A stretch of 64,000 bases of DNA from Paraburkholderia megapolitana (GTDB lineage Bacteria; Pseudomonadota; Gammaproteobacteria; Burkholderiales; Burkholderiaceae): contig NZ_CP041743.1 of NCBI RefSeq assembly GCF_007556815.1, positions 1,426,001-1,490,000 of the forward strand, read 5' to 3'. The translations under genes and the position numbers were made by a program. The notes beneath the pieces are model-generated. The model worked only from the letters and a program-made list of their open reading frames with translations. It made no database searches and was not told the origin of the DNA. Within the stretch, counting starts at the first letter, position 1. Every line of letters starts with the position of its first letter. Below, one piece after another: positions 40,406 to 48,523 of this stretch.

Positions 40406-40708
40406 ATGGAAATGCGATCACTTTCCATGGAGGAAAAACTAAACCTCCGGCCCGATAAGGACGGTACCGTGCGTGTCGGTACCAGCGGCATCTTCAACAA
40501 AGCATCGGCTGCGGTGCGTTACACCTCGCAGCACAACGCCAAAGTGTGTGGGGTCATGAACGACCTCATTAACGATGAGACGATGGCAGGCCACTATGCG
40601 ACGCAACACCATGGCGATCGCGAGGGTCAGCTGTGCCTTCTGCATTTTCCGGGAGCGGCCATCCAGACGAGGGGGAAGAAATGGTTGTGCGAGTCGTGGG
40701 CTTACTGA
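40406..40708 (+). pseudogene. Orphan, mosaic toxin-module fragment before copy 5
   Basis: A 100-codon open frame resembling the toxin domain twice over. The first part (LSMEEKLNLRPDKDGTVRV then GIFNKASAA) parallels LTSEEAKNLQPDSAGN and GIFNDETAA. The second part (INDETMAGHYATQHHGDREG, LHFPGA) parallels NDETAAGNYAAQHHGDREG and LHFPRA. It stops before any catalytic residues. The double match suggests a join of two different toxin variants. Its end overlaps the start of copy 5. Confidence 0.65.
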
Positions 40709-41148
40709 TCCTGACTATGCCGATATCGGCGTGCATGTCGGCACCTTTCCAGCCACTACCTCCAACGTTTTTGACTTGGTCCAAGGAGGGGAAATCGATG
40801 CTCGAGGTGCAGAAAGCGCTGTTGGAGTGCGGCCTCCCTCATCCCAATGGGGATGGACTTAGCCCGTTAACTCCCAACGAATCAGCTGCCTTCGGACGCT
40901 GCATGCTAGACGCGGGGTACACATACAAGTACGGCACATCCCGAATGATTTGTGCCGCCCAGCCGAGCCTCAATTTGCCGGAGTGCCGCCCAGACGCGTC
41001 GGTGCCGCTCCCGGATATCAACCGTCGACTCATTAGTGGATATTGCGAACGAAAGCGAAGTTACGCTTTCTGCAAGCAGACCGCCATCAACCCCGCAGCC
41101 TGCGAGACGATGGATTTCAACAACCCGCCGCCCGAATGCCTACCTTGA
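40681..41148 (+). CDS. Cys-rich lipoprotein, copy 5
   Basis: A 155-residue paralogue with signal MVVRVVGLLILTMPISAC, the best lipobox (ISAC) of the set. The body has PFQPLPPTFLTW, LLECGLPHPNGDG and YTYKYGTSRMIC, then the shared C-terminal block. A GAGGGGGAAG ribosome binding site precedes ATG 40681; the longer upstream frame is toxin relic. Likely the immunity partner of the truncated module before it. Confidence 0.74.
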   Translation: MVVRVVGLLILTMPISACMSAPFQPLPPTFLTWSKEGKSMLEVQKALLECGLPHPNGDGLSPLTPNESAAFGRCMLDAGYTYKYGTSRMICAAQPSLNLPECRPDASVPLPDINRRLISGYCERKRSYAFCKQTAINPAACETMDFNNPPPECLP

Positions 41149-41187
41149 CCTAGGCCATCACCTTTGTCTTAACCACAGAGCTTCACC

Positions 41188-41448
41188 ATGCACCTACGAA
41201 ATCTTCTACTTGTCGCCGCACTCGTACCGCTGTCCGGTTGCCTAACCATGAGCGGCAGCTACAACGTCAAGGCAGTCGACGCCAACGGCAACGAACTCGG
41301 CAAAGGCCTGAAAATGATGGCACAGGGGCGCCACATTTACACGGCGCGCAACGCTCTCTGTTCGAACTATCCCAAGGCCACCATCATCATCACCGACCTG
41401 GAAACCGGCCAGGAACTGAAAGGCGAAAGCCCATACCGTTGCCGGTAA
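41188..41448 (+). CDS. Small lipoprotein of unknown function
   Basis: An 86-residue protein with a good type II signal (MHLRNLLLVAALVPLSGC, lipobox LSGC, Cys18). The mature part is a short beta-rich domain (YNVKAVDANGNELG, TIIITDLETGQEL) with two more cysteines near the end (LCSN, YRCR). It is not related to the five tandem copies. It lies 39 bases after them and 5 bases before the next lipoprotein gene, so the two are probably co-transcribed. I do not recognise the family. Confidence 0.7.
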   Translation: MHLRNLLLVAALVPLSGCLTMSGSYNVKAVDANGNELGKGLKMMAQGRHIYTARNALCSNYPKATIIITDLETGQELKGESPYRCR

Positions 41449-41453
41449 CGAAC

Positions 41454-42083
41454 ATGCACATTCGATCCATCTTTGTGGTGCTTATCGCCCCCATCATCGC
41501 GTTGGCAGGCTGCGGCACTATTGCCACGGTCCGTTCCTTTTCCACCGCCTACGTCGAACCCACCACCGGCGACTTGGCGCGGCTGCGCATTCGGTCCAAT
41601 GGCATGGTGCGCGCCGTACCGGGCAAAACCTGCGTGGATTGGCGCACGCCCGGAGCCGGGGTCATGCTGGCGCACCGCAAGGGCTTCGCCAATCTCAACG
41701 ACCGCGACCTGGGCATGCCCCAGGAGGTCTACTACAGTCCGAAAGATTTATCCCGCAGGGTGTACTCGGTGATCAGCAGCGAACGCAGCACCGAACGCAG
41801 CACCGAACTGCGCATCGCCGCAGACCAACCGATCACACTGAACTTCATTAGCGACGGCTCCCCGCAGGGCGGCAACATCTACCGTTGCGCAAGCGCGATC
41901 TCCTTCGTTCCCGAGCGTGGCATGGACTATGAGATCGTCTTCTTCGACCAGGGCATAGGATCACGCTGTACCGCCGACCTCACCAGGATCGACCAGGACA
42001 CGTTACGCAAAAAGCCGATCTTCCAGCATGTCCCGGTCGATACCCAGCACGCCGGACTTTGCCACGTCACTGACATGCTCTAG
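41454..42083 (+). CDS. Lipoprotein of unknown function
   Basis: A 209-residue protein with signal MHIRSIFVVLIAPIIALAGC (lipobox LAGC, Cys20). It has three or four further cysteines (TCVDW, YRCAS, SRCTAD, GLCHV). A small in-frame repeat gives ERSTERSTE near residue 110. The frame open from 41238 overlaps the previous gene; ATG 41454 gives the signal peptide. No domain is recognised. It is the last gene of the island, so an accessory or immunity role is possible but unproven. Confidence 0.7.
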   Translation: MHIRSIFVVLIAPIIALAGCGTIATVRSFSTAYVEPTTGDLARLRIRSNGMVRAVPGKTCVDWRTPGAGVMLAHRKGFANLNDRDLGMPQEVYYSPKDLSRRVYSVISSERSTERSTELRIAADQPITLNFISDGSPQGGNIYRCASAISFVPERGMDYEIVFFDQGIGSRCTADLTRIDQDTLRKKPIFQHVPVDTQHAGLCHVTDML

Positions 42084-42322
42084 TCACGCGGCGCAACCAA
42101 TCACGGGGACGCCATCGATGAGGGCGCGAGGCGCAGCAGTCCCAGCAACGGCGTAAATACCCCAGCATCCGCTGGCTAGAGCACTATCGGCGCAGGCCTC
42201 ATCGCCAGCGCCCGGCACGGAAAACCGCATCCACCACACCGCAAACAATGCGGTACGCTGCCGTTTCCGGGATAATGCCGTTCCGCGGTACCGGTTTATC
42301 CCCGTCTTAAGCGATCCATCCG

Positions 42323-43636
42323 ATGAGCTACCCCTTTCCCAGCCTCGACGCGTGGCTGACGCACCTCGAATCCGCGCATCCGGTCGGCATCGACATGGGT
42401 CTCACGCGCATCAGCCTCGTACGCGATGCGCTGAACCTGCAGTTCGCCTGCCCGATCATCACGGTGGGCGGCACGAACGGCAAAGGCTCGACATGCGCGA
42501 TCCTCGAATCGATTCTGCTGCGAGCCGGCTATACCGTTGGCTGTCACACGTCGCCGCATCTGCTGGTGTTCAACGAGCGTGCTCGCGTCAATGGCGAAGT
42601 AGCCACCGATGCCGATCTGTTACCGCATTTCGCCGCCGTCGAAGCTGCTCGCCTGAGTCTCGCAGAACCCGTCTCGCTCACGTATTTCGAGTTCACGACG
42701 CTCGCGATCATGCATCTGTTCGCCTCGCGCGGGCTCGACGCGGTGATTTTCGAAGTGGGTCTCGGCGGCCGGCTCGACGCAGTGAATATCCTCGATACCG
42801 ATTGCGCGATCGTCACCAGTATCGATATCGATCACACCGAGTACCTCGGCGATACGCGCGAGAAAATCGCTTTCGAGAAAGCCGGCATTTTCCGGCCGGG
42901 CAAACCCGCGATTTGCGCCGACCCAGTGCCGCCGCAGACGTTGATCGATCATGCCGCGCAGATCGGCGCCGAACTGTGGCTGTTCGGCCGCGATTTCCGC
43001 TATGAAGGGCAGGCAGGCAGCGAGCGTCAGCAGTGGAGCTACATCGGCCCAACAATGCGCCGCTCCGCGCTCGCCTATCCGGCGTTGCGCGGCGCCAACC
43101 AGCTGATCAACACGACAGCCGCGCTGGCTGGACTCGAAGCGCTGCGCGACCGTCTGCCCGTGTCCGCGCAGGACATTCGCCTCGGACTCGCGAACGTCGA
43201 ACTGGCGGGGCGCTTCCAGGTGTTGCCTGGCAAGCCCGCAGTCGTGCTCGACGTCGGTCACAACCCGCACGCGGCCGCCGTGCTCGCGCAGAATCTCGGC
43301 AATATGGGCTTTTTTCCCTACACGTACGCGGTATTTGGCGCGATGGGCGACAAGGATATCGCCGGGGTGCTGGAGCACGTGAAGGGCGAGATCGACCACT
43401 GGTGCGTCACCGCGCTACCGACGCCGCGCGCGGCTTCCGCGGAAGCTATCGAGGGCGCGCTGCGCGAAGCCGGCGTGGTCGATGGGCCGGATACCAGCGT
43501 CACACGTCATGCGTCGCCTGCAGAAGCGTTCCAGGACGCGCTAAAACGAGCGTCCGACAATGATAGAATCGTGGTTTTCGGAAGTTTCTATACGGTAGCC
43601 GGCGTTATGTCCTATCGTAAATCGCAGCAACACTGA
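42323..43636 (+). CDS. folC: Folylpolyglutamate synthase / dihydrofolate synthase
   Basis: ATP-dependent ligase adding glutamate to folates (437 residues). The P-loop is GGTNGKGSTCAILES, followed by HTSPHLLVFNERARVNG. The C-terminal Mur-ligase-like part has VVLDVGHNPHAA. In many proteobacteria accD-folC-dedD-cvpA-purF are contiguous; here folC resumes the order after the island. The start at 42323 (MSYPFPSLDAWLTHLE) is typical. Confidence 0.95.
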   Translation: MSYPFPSLDAWLTHLESAHPVGIDMGLTRISLVRDALNLQFACPIITVGGTNGKGSTCAILESILLRAGYTVGCHTSPHLLVFNERARVNGEVATDADLLPHFAAVEAARLSLAEPVSLTYFEFTTLAIMHLFASRGLDAVIFEVGLGGRLDAVNILDTDCAIVTSIDIDHTEYLGDTREKIAFEKAGIFRPGKPAICADPVPPQTLIDHAAQIGAELWLFGRDFRYEGQAGSERQQWSYIGPTMRRSALAYPALRGANQLINTTAALAGLEALRDRLPVSAQDIRLGLANVELAGRFQVLPGKPAVVLDVGHNPHAAAVLAQNLGNMGFFPYTYAVFGAMGDKDIAGVLEHVKGEIDHWCVTALPTPRAASAEAIEGALREAGVVDGPDTSVTRHASPAEAFQDALKRASDNDRIVVFGSFYTVAGVMSYRKSQQH

Positions 43637-43664
43637 CCGCGCGGAAGCTCGAACCAAGCCATTC

Positions 43665-44551
43665 ATGGGAATTTTCTCGTTCGGCAAGAAAGACGACGCG
43701 TCTACCCGGCGCGGCGCACCATCCGGCTCCAGCCGGGGAACCCGTACCGAGTCCAAGGGGACCGCTTTCGGGGCGCGCGTCGAGCGACGCAGCCGCCGCA
43801 CGGACCGGGCCGGCGACGCCGACGCGATGCTGCTCGACCCAACCCTGCCCGAGAAACAGCGGGCACGACGGCGCCTCGTCGGGGCGATCGCGCTGGTTAT
43901 CGCGGCGGTCGTGATCCTGCCGATGGTGCTCGATTCGCATCCGAAGCCCGTCACCGACGATATTTCGATCGACATTCCGAACCGCCCTGTACCGAAGGCC
44001 AGTACCGCGCCTGACGACACACAGGCTGGTGTCGCCCCGACAGTCCCGCGCCCGACGCAACGCTTGCGGCGTCCGGGCTGGCTGCTGCGAATACGGCGCC
44101 GGGGACGGCGGCAACGGCAACGGCAGCAACCTCGACCGCGACGAAACCGGCTGCGAAGCCGACCCCGGCTACGACAGCCACGACAACGCACAACGCACCG
44201 GCAAACGCGGCAAAGCCGCCCCGCCAGGCGCCAGCCACGCAGCAGACCGCGGACAACCCGCCGCCCGCCGCCGCCGCAGACGCCGATTCAGGCACGCCCG
44301 CGTCGCCTCCCGGCAGCCGTTTCGCGGTACAGCTCGGCTCGTTCCCGGACGAAACCAGTGCCAAAACCTGGGCGACCAAATTGAAAGCGGCCGGTGTGCC
44401 CGCATATACCGAACGTCGCAAGCAGCCTGACGGCTCGACCCGCACGCTGCTGCGCGCTGGTCCGTTTGCGGATCGGGCGGCGGCATCGGCGGCCATTGCG
44501 AAGGTGCGCGACGCCGGTCTGACGGCGGGCGCGAACGGCAGCACACAGTAA
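43665..44551 (+). pseudogene. dedD: SPOR-domain protein DedD, frameshifted
   Basis: Inner-membrane cell-division protein with a C-terminal peptidoglycan-binding SPOR domain. The first 125 or so codons encode a basic cytosolic start (MGIFSFGKKDDAS), one membrane helix (VGAIALVIAAVVILPMVL) and part of the linker. Near 44035-44038 (CCCC) the frame shifts: adding one C would join to the frame that encodes the Ala/Thr/Pro linker and the SPOR domain (SRFAVQLGSFPDETSAKTWA, ending 44551). Either a true one-base deletion or an assembly error in a C-run. It lies between folC and cvpA, the expected place. Confidence 0.85.
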
Positions 44552-44558
44552 CCAGGCG

Positions 44559-45053
44559 ATGTTCACCGCCTTCGACTACGCTGTAATGGCAGTGATCGGT
44601 TTATCGGCGCTACGGGGCACGTGGCGCGGTTTTCTGTCCGAGGTATTTGCGCTGATCGGCTGGGTCGTGGCTTTCGTGGTCGCCTGCCGCTTCGTCGGCA
44701 ACGTCTTACCGTGGATTCCGGCTACATGGCCAGGCGGCGCGCTGACCCAGTGGCTGATCGCGTTTCTCGTGATCGTCGTCGGCGTGGTGCTGGTGGCCGG
44801 CGTGGCGAATGCGCTATTAAGCCGCCTCGTCCAGGCGAGCGGCCTGAGCGGTGTGGACCGCTCGCTGGGCCTGCTGTTCGGCCTCGTCCGCGGGGTCGTG
44901 CTGGTGCTGCTGCTGGTCGCCCTTGCAGGCTTGACCCAGCTGCCCCAGCAGGAATTCTGGCGCGATGCGCTGTTGCGGCCCTACGCCGAACAGGGCGTGC
45001 GCGAACTGAAACCGCTGCTTCCCGCGATGCTCGCCGCCTACGTCCGCGTTTGA
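44559..45053 (+). CDS. cvpA: CvpA-family membrane protein
   Basis: A 164-residue inner-membrane protein with four predicted helices (for example FALIGWVVAFVVACRFV and LIAFLVIVVGVVLVAG). CvpA, named for colicin V production, usually precedes purF, as here. The family motif RG..RGFLSEVFAL is present near residue 20. It starts 7 bases after the dedD stop. Biochemical function is not established. Confidence 0.9.
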   Translation: MFTAFDYAVMAVIGLSALRGTWRGFLSEVFALIGWVVAFVVACRFVGNVLPWIPATWPGGALTQWLIAFLVIVVGVVLVAGVANALLSRLVQASGLSGVDRSLGLLFGLVRGVVLVLLLVALAGLTQLPQQEFWRDALLRPYAEQGVRELKPLLPAMLAAYVRV

Positions 45054-45189
45054 TCTCATCAGGAGAATCAGGCGCACCAGGACCAGGCGGAGGCAGCCCA
45101 CCGGCGAAGCATGCAGGACACCGGCGCGACCCGGATGCCGCCCTGGCACCGGCCGCCGTTACGAATTTCGTACCTTTGAAGGACATGCC

Positions 45190-46737
45190 ATGTGCGGCAT
45201 CGTAGGCGTAGTTTCCCGTTCCCCCGTCAACCAGCTGCTGTATGACAGCCTGCTGCTCCTGCAGCATCGCGGTCAGGACGCAGCCGGCATCGCGACGGCC
45301 AACGGCAGTAATTTCCACATGCACAAAGCCAACGGCATGGTGCGCGACGTGTTCCGCACGCGCAACATGCGCAGTCTGCCAGGCACGACCGGCATCGGCC
45401 AGGTGCGTTACCCGACAGCAGGTTCCGCTTCGAGCGAGGAGGAGGCCCAGCCGTTCTACGTCAACGCGCCGTTCGGCATCATCCTCGCGCACAACGGCAA
45501 CCTGACCAACTGGCCGCAGCTGAAAGAAGAGATGTTCCGCGTCGACCGGCGCCACATCAATACGAATTCCGATACCGAAGTGCTGCTGAACGTGCTCGCG
45601 CACGAACTGCAACTGTCCAGCTCCGGCTTGCAGCTCGACCCGGCCGCGGTCTTCAAGGCAGTCGCCGGTGTGCATCATCGGGTGAAGGGCTCGTATGCGA
45701 TCGTGTCGCTGATCGCCGGCTACGGGCTGCTCGCGTTCCGCGATCCGTTCGGGATTCGCCCGCTGTGCCTCGGCAAGCTGGAGACCTCGGAAGGTGTCGA
45801 ATGGATCGTGGCGTCGGAATCGGTGGCGATCGAAGGTATCGGGTTCGAATTCGTGCGCGACGTGGCCCCGGGTGAAGCGATCTTCATCGACCTCGACGGC
45901 AATCTGCATGCGCAGCAGTGTGCGACCAACCCGAGCCTGAACCCCTGCATCTTCGAACTCGTGTATCTCGCGCGGCCCGACTCGGTGCTCGACGGCGTGC
46001 CGGTGTACAACGCGCGTCTGCGGATGGGCGACTACCTTGCCGAGAAAATCAAGCGTGTGCTGCCCGACGTGAAGATCGACGTCGTGATGCCGATCCCCGA
46101 TTCGTCGCGTCCCGCGGCGATGCAGGTCGCGTTGAAGCTCGGCGTCGAGTATCGCGAAGGTTTCTTCAAGAACCGCTATGTCGGCCGCACGTTCATCATG
46201 CCCGGCCAGGCGGTGCGCAAAAAATCGGTGCGTCAGAAGCTGAACGCGATGGGCATCGAGTTCAAGGGCAAAAACATCCTGATCGTCGACGATTCGATCG
46301 TCCGTGGCACCACGTCGCATGAAATCGTGCAGATGGCGCGCAACGCCGGCGCCGCCAAGGTGATCTTCGCTTCGGCGGCGCCGCCGGTGAAATTCCCGAA
46401 CGTCTACGGCATCGACATGCCGACGCGTGGCGAACTGGTCGCGCATGGCCACACCGACGAGGAAGTCGCGCGCATGATCGGCGCGGATCATCTCGTGTAT
46501 CAGGATGTCGACGCGCTGAAGCAGGCGATTCGCGATATCAACCCGGCGCTGAAGGAGTTCGACGCGTCGTGCTTCGACGGTAAGTACATCACCGGCGATA
46601 TCACGAGCGCGTACCTCGATGGCGTCGAACTCGCGCGTCTCGCACCGGCCGCGTTGTCGGACCGCGACGCGGCAAGCGATGCGATCGACGGCGGTGCGGC
46701 GCGTTCGCAACTGCATTTGCAACTGTCGGTGGAGTAA
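45190..46737 (+). CDS. purF: Amidophosphoribosyltransferase
   Basis: First committed step of purine synthesis: PRPP plus glutamine gives phosphoribosylamine (515 residues). The Ntn nucleophile Cys2 follows the initiator Met (MCGIVGVV). The glutaminase part has LLLLQHRGQDAAGI, and the PRPP loop is ILIVDDSIVRGTTS. The short N-terminus with no long propeptide is typical of proteobacteria. A small hairpin follows the stop. Confidence 0.98.
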   Translation: MCGIVGVVSRSPVNQLLYDSLLLLQHRGQDAAGIATANGSNFHMHKANGMVRDVFRTRNMRSLPGTTGIGQVRYPTAGSASSEEEAQPFYVNAPFGIILAHNGNLTNWPQLKEEMFRVDRRHINTNSDTEVLLNVLAHELQLSSSGLQLDPAAVFKAVAGVHHRVKGSYAIVSLIAGYGLLAFRDPFGIRPLCLGKLETSEGVEWIVASESVAIEGIGFEFVRDVAPGEAIFIDLDGNLHAQQCATNPSLNPCIFELVYLARPDSVLDGVPVYNARLRMGDYLAEKIKRVLPDVKIDVVMPIPDSSRPAAMQVALKLGVEYREGFFKNRYVGRTFIMPGQAVRKKSVRQKLNAMGIEFKGKNILIVDDSIVRGTTSHEIVQMARNAGAAKVIFASAAPPVKFPNVYGIDMPTRGELVAHGHTDEEVARMIGADHLVYQDVDALKQAIRDINPALKEFDASCFDGKYITGDITSAYLDGVELARLAPAALSDRDAASDAIDGGAARSQLHLQLSVE

Positions 46738-46755
46738 CACGGTAATGCGCAGCAG

Positions 46756-46774
46756 GAGGCGGCCGCGCCGCCTC
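46756..46774 (+). terminator. Possible terminator of purF
   Basis: A 7-bp perfect GC stem (GAGGCGG with CCGCCTC) closes a 5-base loop 18 bases after purF. Only TT follows, so it is a weak intrinsic terminator at best. Confidence 0.4.
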
Positions 46775-46805
46775 TTCGATGCGCGTATGTGCTAGCATCG
46801 GGACT

Positions 46806-46862
46806 TGCGTCGATTTGATATCAGCTTGCGGACGCGGGGCAACCCAAAACAGCTAAAGCGAA
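46806..46862 (+). ncRNA. SAM-II-like riboswitch upstream of metZ
   Basis: The sequence has the order of conserved blocks of the SAM-II (metA motif) aptamer. P1 is GCGTC (46807-46811) with GACGC (46831-46835). The loop carries GATTTGA and CTTGCG, and the 3' pseudoknot strand is AGCTAAAGCG (46851-46860). A GGGGCAACCC mini-hairpin in the linker looks like a lineage-specific insertion. It sits about 50 bases before an intrinsic terminator and 140 before the methionine gene metZ. S-adenosylmethionine binding would presumably favour termination. Call made by eye without a covariance model. Confidence 0.7.
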
Positions 46863-46910
46863 TGGTGGGATTTCCCTATGCCGCCAGCGCTCCAGCTTTC
46901 CCCGCACATG

Positions 46911-46945
46911 AAGCCCGCTTATGCCGACGCAAAGCGGGCTTTTTT
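46911..46945 (+). terminator. Riboswitch expression-platform terminator before metZ
   Basis: Perfect 10-bp stem (AAGCCCGCTT 46911-46920 with 46932-46941), 11-base loop, and a T-run to 46945. It lies between the aptamer and the metZ start at 47003, so it must be read through for metZ expression. Confidence 0.85.
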
Positions 46946-47002
46946 GTTGCCGGCGCGGTCTCGACCAAGGCTGCGCCGACTGAATAACGGAACCGAATCA
47001 CC

Positions 47003-48190
47003 ATGGACGACTCCCTCAATTTCGACACCCTTTCCGTGCGGGCCGGTACGGTGCGCAGCGAGTTCAACGAGCACTCGGAAGCGATCTTCCTGACGTCGAG
47101 CTTCTGCTTCGCGAACGCAGCCGAAGCCGCCGACCGCTTCAAGCATTCCGAGGACTATTACACCTACTCGCGCTTCACCAACCCCACCGTCTCGATGTTC
47201 CAGGACCGCCTGGCCGCGCTCGAAGGCGGCGAGGCGTGCATGGCGACGGCGTCGGGAATGAGCGCGATCCTGTCGGTGGTGATGTCGGCGTTGCAGTCGG
47301 GCGACCACCTGGTCAGTTCGCAGAGCCTGTTCGGTTCGACGCTCGGCATGTTCTCGCAGATCTTCACGCGCTTCGGCATCACGACCACGTTCGTCGATCC
47401 GACCGATCTCGATGCGTGGAAAAACGCCGTGCACCCCGAGACGAAGATGTTCTTCCTCGAAACACCGTCGAACCCGCTGACCGAAATCGCCGACATCGAA
47501 GCGATTGGCAAGATTGCGAAGGCGGTGAATGCGTTGTTCGTCGTCGATAACTGTTTTTGCAGCCCGGCGCTGCAGCAACCGCTGAAGCTCGGCGCGGATG
47601 TCGTGATGCACTCGGCGACCAAGTTTCTCGATGGCCAGGGTCGCGTGCTTGGTGGCGCGCTGGTTGGTTCGCGGCAGTTCATCATGGAGAAGGTGTTTCC
47701 GTTCGTGCGCAGCGCCGGTCCGACGCTGTCCGCGTTCAACGCATGGGTGCTGCTGAAGGGCATGGAGACACTGTCGTTGCGCGTCGAGAAGCAGTCGGCG
47801 AATGCGCTGGAAATTGCGGGCTGGCTCGAGAGTCATCCGGCCGTGAAGCGGGTGTTTTACCCGGGGCTCGAATCGCATCCGCAGTACGAGATCGCGAAGC
47901 GTCAGCAGAAGGCCGGCGGTGCGATTGTTTCGTTCGAGCTGAAGGGCGACACGCCCGAGGCGCAACGCGCGAATGCGTGGCGCGTGATCGACAGCACGAA
48001 GGTCTGTTCGATTACCGCCAACCTCGGCGATACGCGCACGACCATCACGCATCCGGCGACGACCACGCACGGCCGCATCACACCTGAAGCACGGGCGGCA
48101 GCGGGGATTACAGAAGGCTTGATCCGGCTTGCAGTCGGTCTCGAGAACGCTGGCGATATTCGCGCCGATCTCGCACGCGGTCTGGCGTAG
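47003..48190 (+). CDS. metZ: O-succinylhomoserine sulfhydrylase
   Basis: PLP enzyme making homocysteine from O-succinylhomoserine and sulfide (395 residues). The PLP lysine is in HSATKFLDGQGRVLGGA, and the conserved YSRFTNPTV and CMATASGMSAI occur near the start. The short N-terminus DSLNFDTLSVRAGTVRSEFN is typical of MetZ following purF in betaproteobacteria. The gene is preceded by a SAM-II-like riboswitch and terminator, so methionine repression via SAM is likely. Confidence 0.95.
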   Translation: MDDSLNFDTLSVRAGTVRSEFNEHSEAIFLTSSFCFANAAEAADRFKHSEDYYTYSRFTNPTVSMFQDRLAALEGGEACMATASGMSAILSVVMSALQSGDHLVSSQSLFGSTLGMFSQIFTRFGITTTFVDPTDLDAWKNAVHPETKMFFLETPSNPLTEIADIEAIGKIAKAVNALFVVDNCFCSPALQQPLKLGADVVMHSATKFLDGQGRVLGGALVGSRQFIMEKVFPFVRSAGPTLSAFNAWVLLKGMETLSLRVEKQSANALEIAGWLESHPAVKRVFYPGLESHPQYEIAKRQQKAGGAIVSFELKGDTPEAQRANAWRVIDSTKVCSITANLGDTRTTITHPATTTHGRITPEARAAAGITEGLIRLAVGLENAGDIRADLARGLA

Positions 48191-48523
48191 CCGGGCCGGA
48201 ATGAGACCCCATGGCCGGAAGGAAGCAGGCTGGTCATGGGGTTCAGAACTGATGGCATCGACAGCGCTGTCCGCCGTTCGACGAGCAGAACTGGCCAGCC
48301 GCACAAAACCGGACAAAACCCGAACAAAACTGAACAGTACAAACGGGTCCGCGATGTCAGTATGACGCTCGCCCCTTCTCGGCCGTTCTTTGTTACGCCG
48401 GGATCGCTGCGGCAACTCTTGTACTTCCGTCCGATGCCGTTCCCGGCCTGCACGCGAAACCGAGAAACGTGAACTGCACATCCGGATCAGTGCCGGTGCG
48501 CCCACCCCGATCAGGAGGCCGGG
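48191..48523. other. 333-bp region after metZ without a supported gene
   Basis: It contains an imperfect 11-bp inverted repeat (48206-48216 with 48232-48242, one wobble pair) 15 bases after metZ, possibly a terminator but without a U-run. The rest, slightly less GC-rich, holds no convincing ORF. A strong AGGAGG at 48513-48518 belongs to the next small gene. Confidence 0.5.

Larger units (their letters stand above)
38661..41148 (+). repeat. Five dispersed 127-bp direct repeats (3' ends of the lipoprotein genes)
   Basis: Nearly identical 127-bp segments occupy 38661-38787, 39161-39287, 39676-39802, 40270-40396 and 41022-41148, each ending exactly at a stop codon. They encode the common C-terminal 40 or so residues. 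Intervals are about 500-750 bp. Such direct repeats allow gain or loss of whole cassettes by homologous recombination. Confidence 0.85.

Noticed and set aside
44722..46740. 672-codon minus-strand ORF opposite cvpA and purF
   Set aside because: Antisense to two well recognised genes; Arg/Asp/His-rich composition is typical of a shadow frame.
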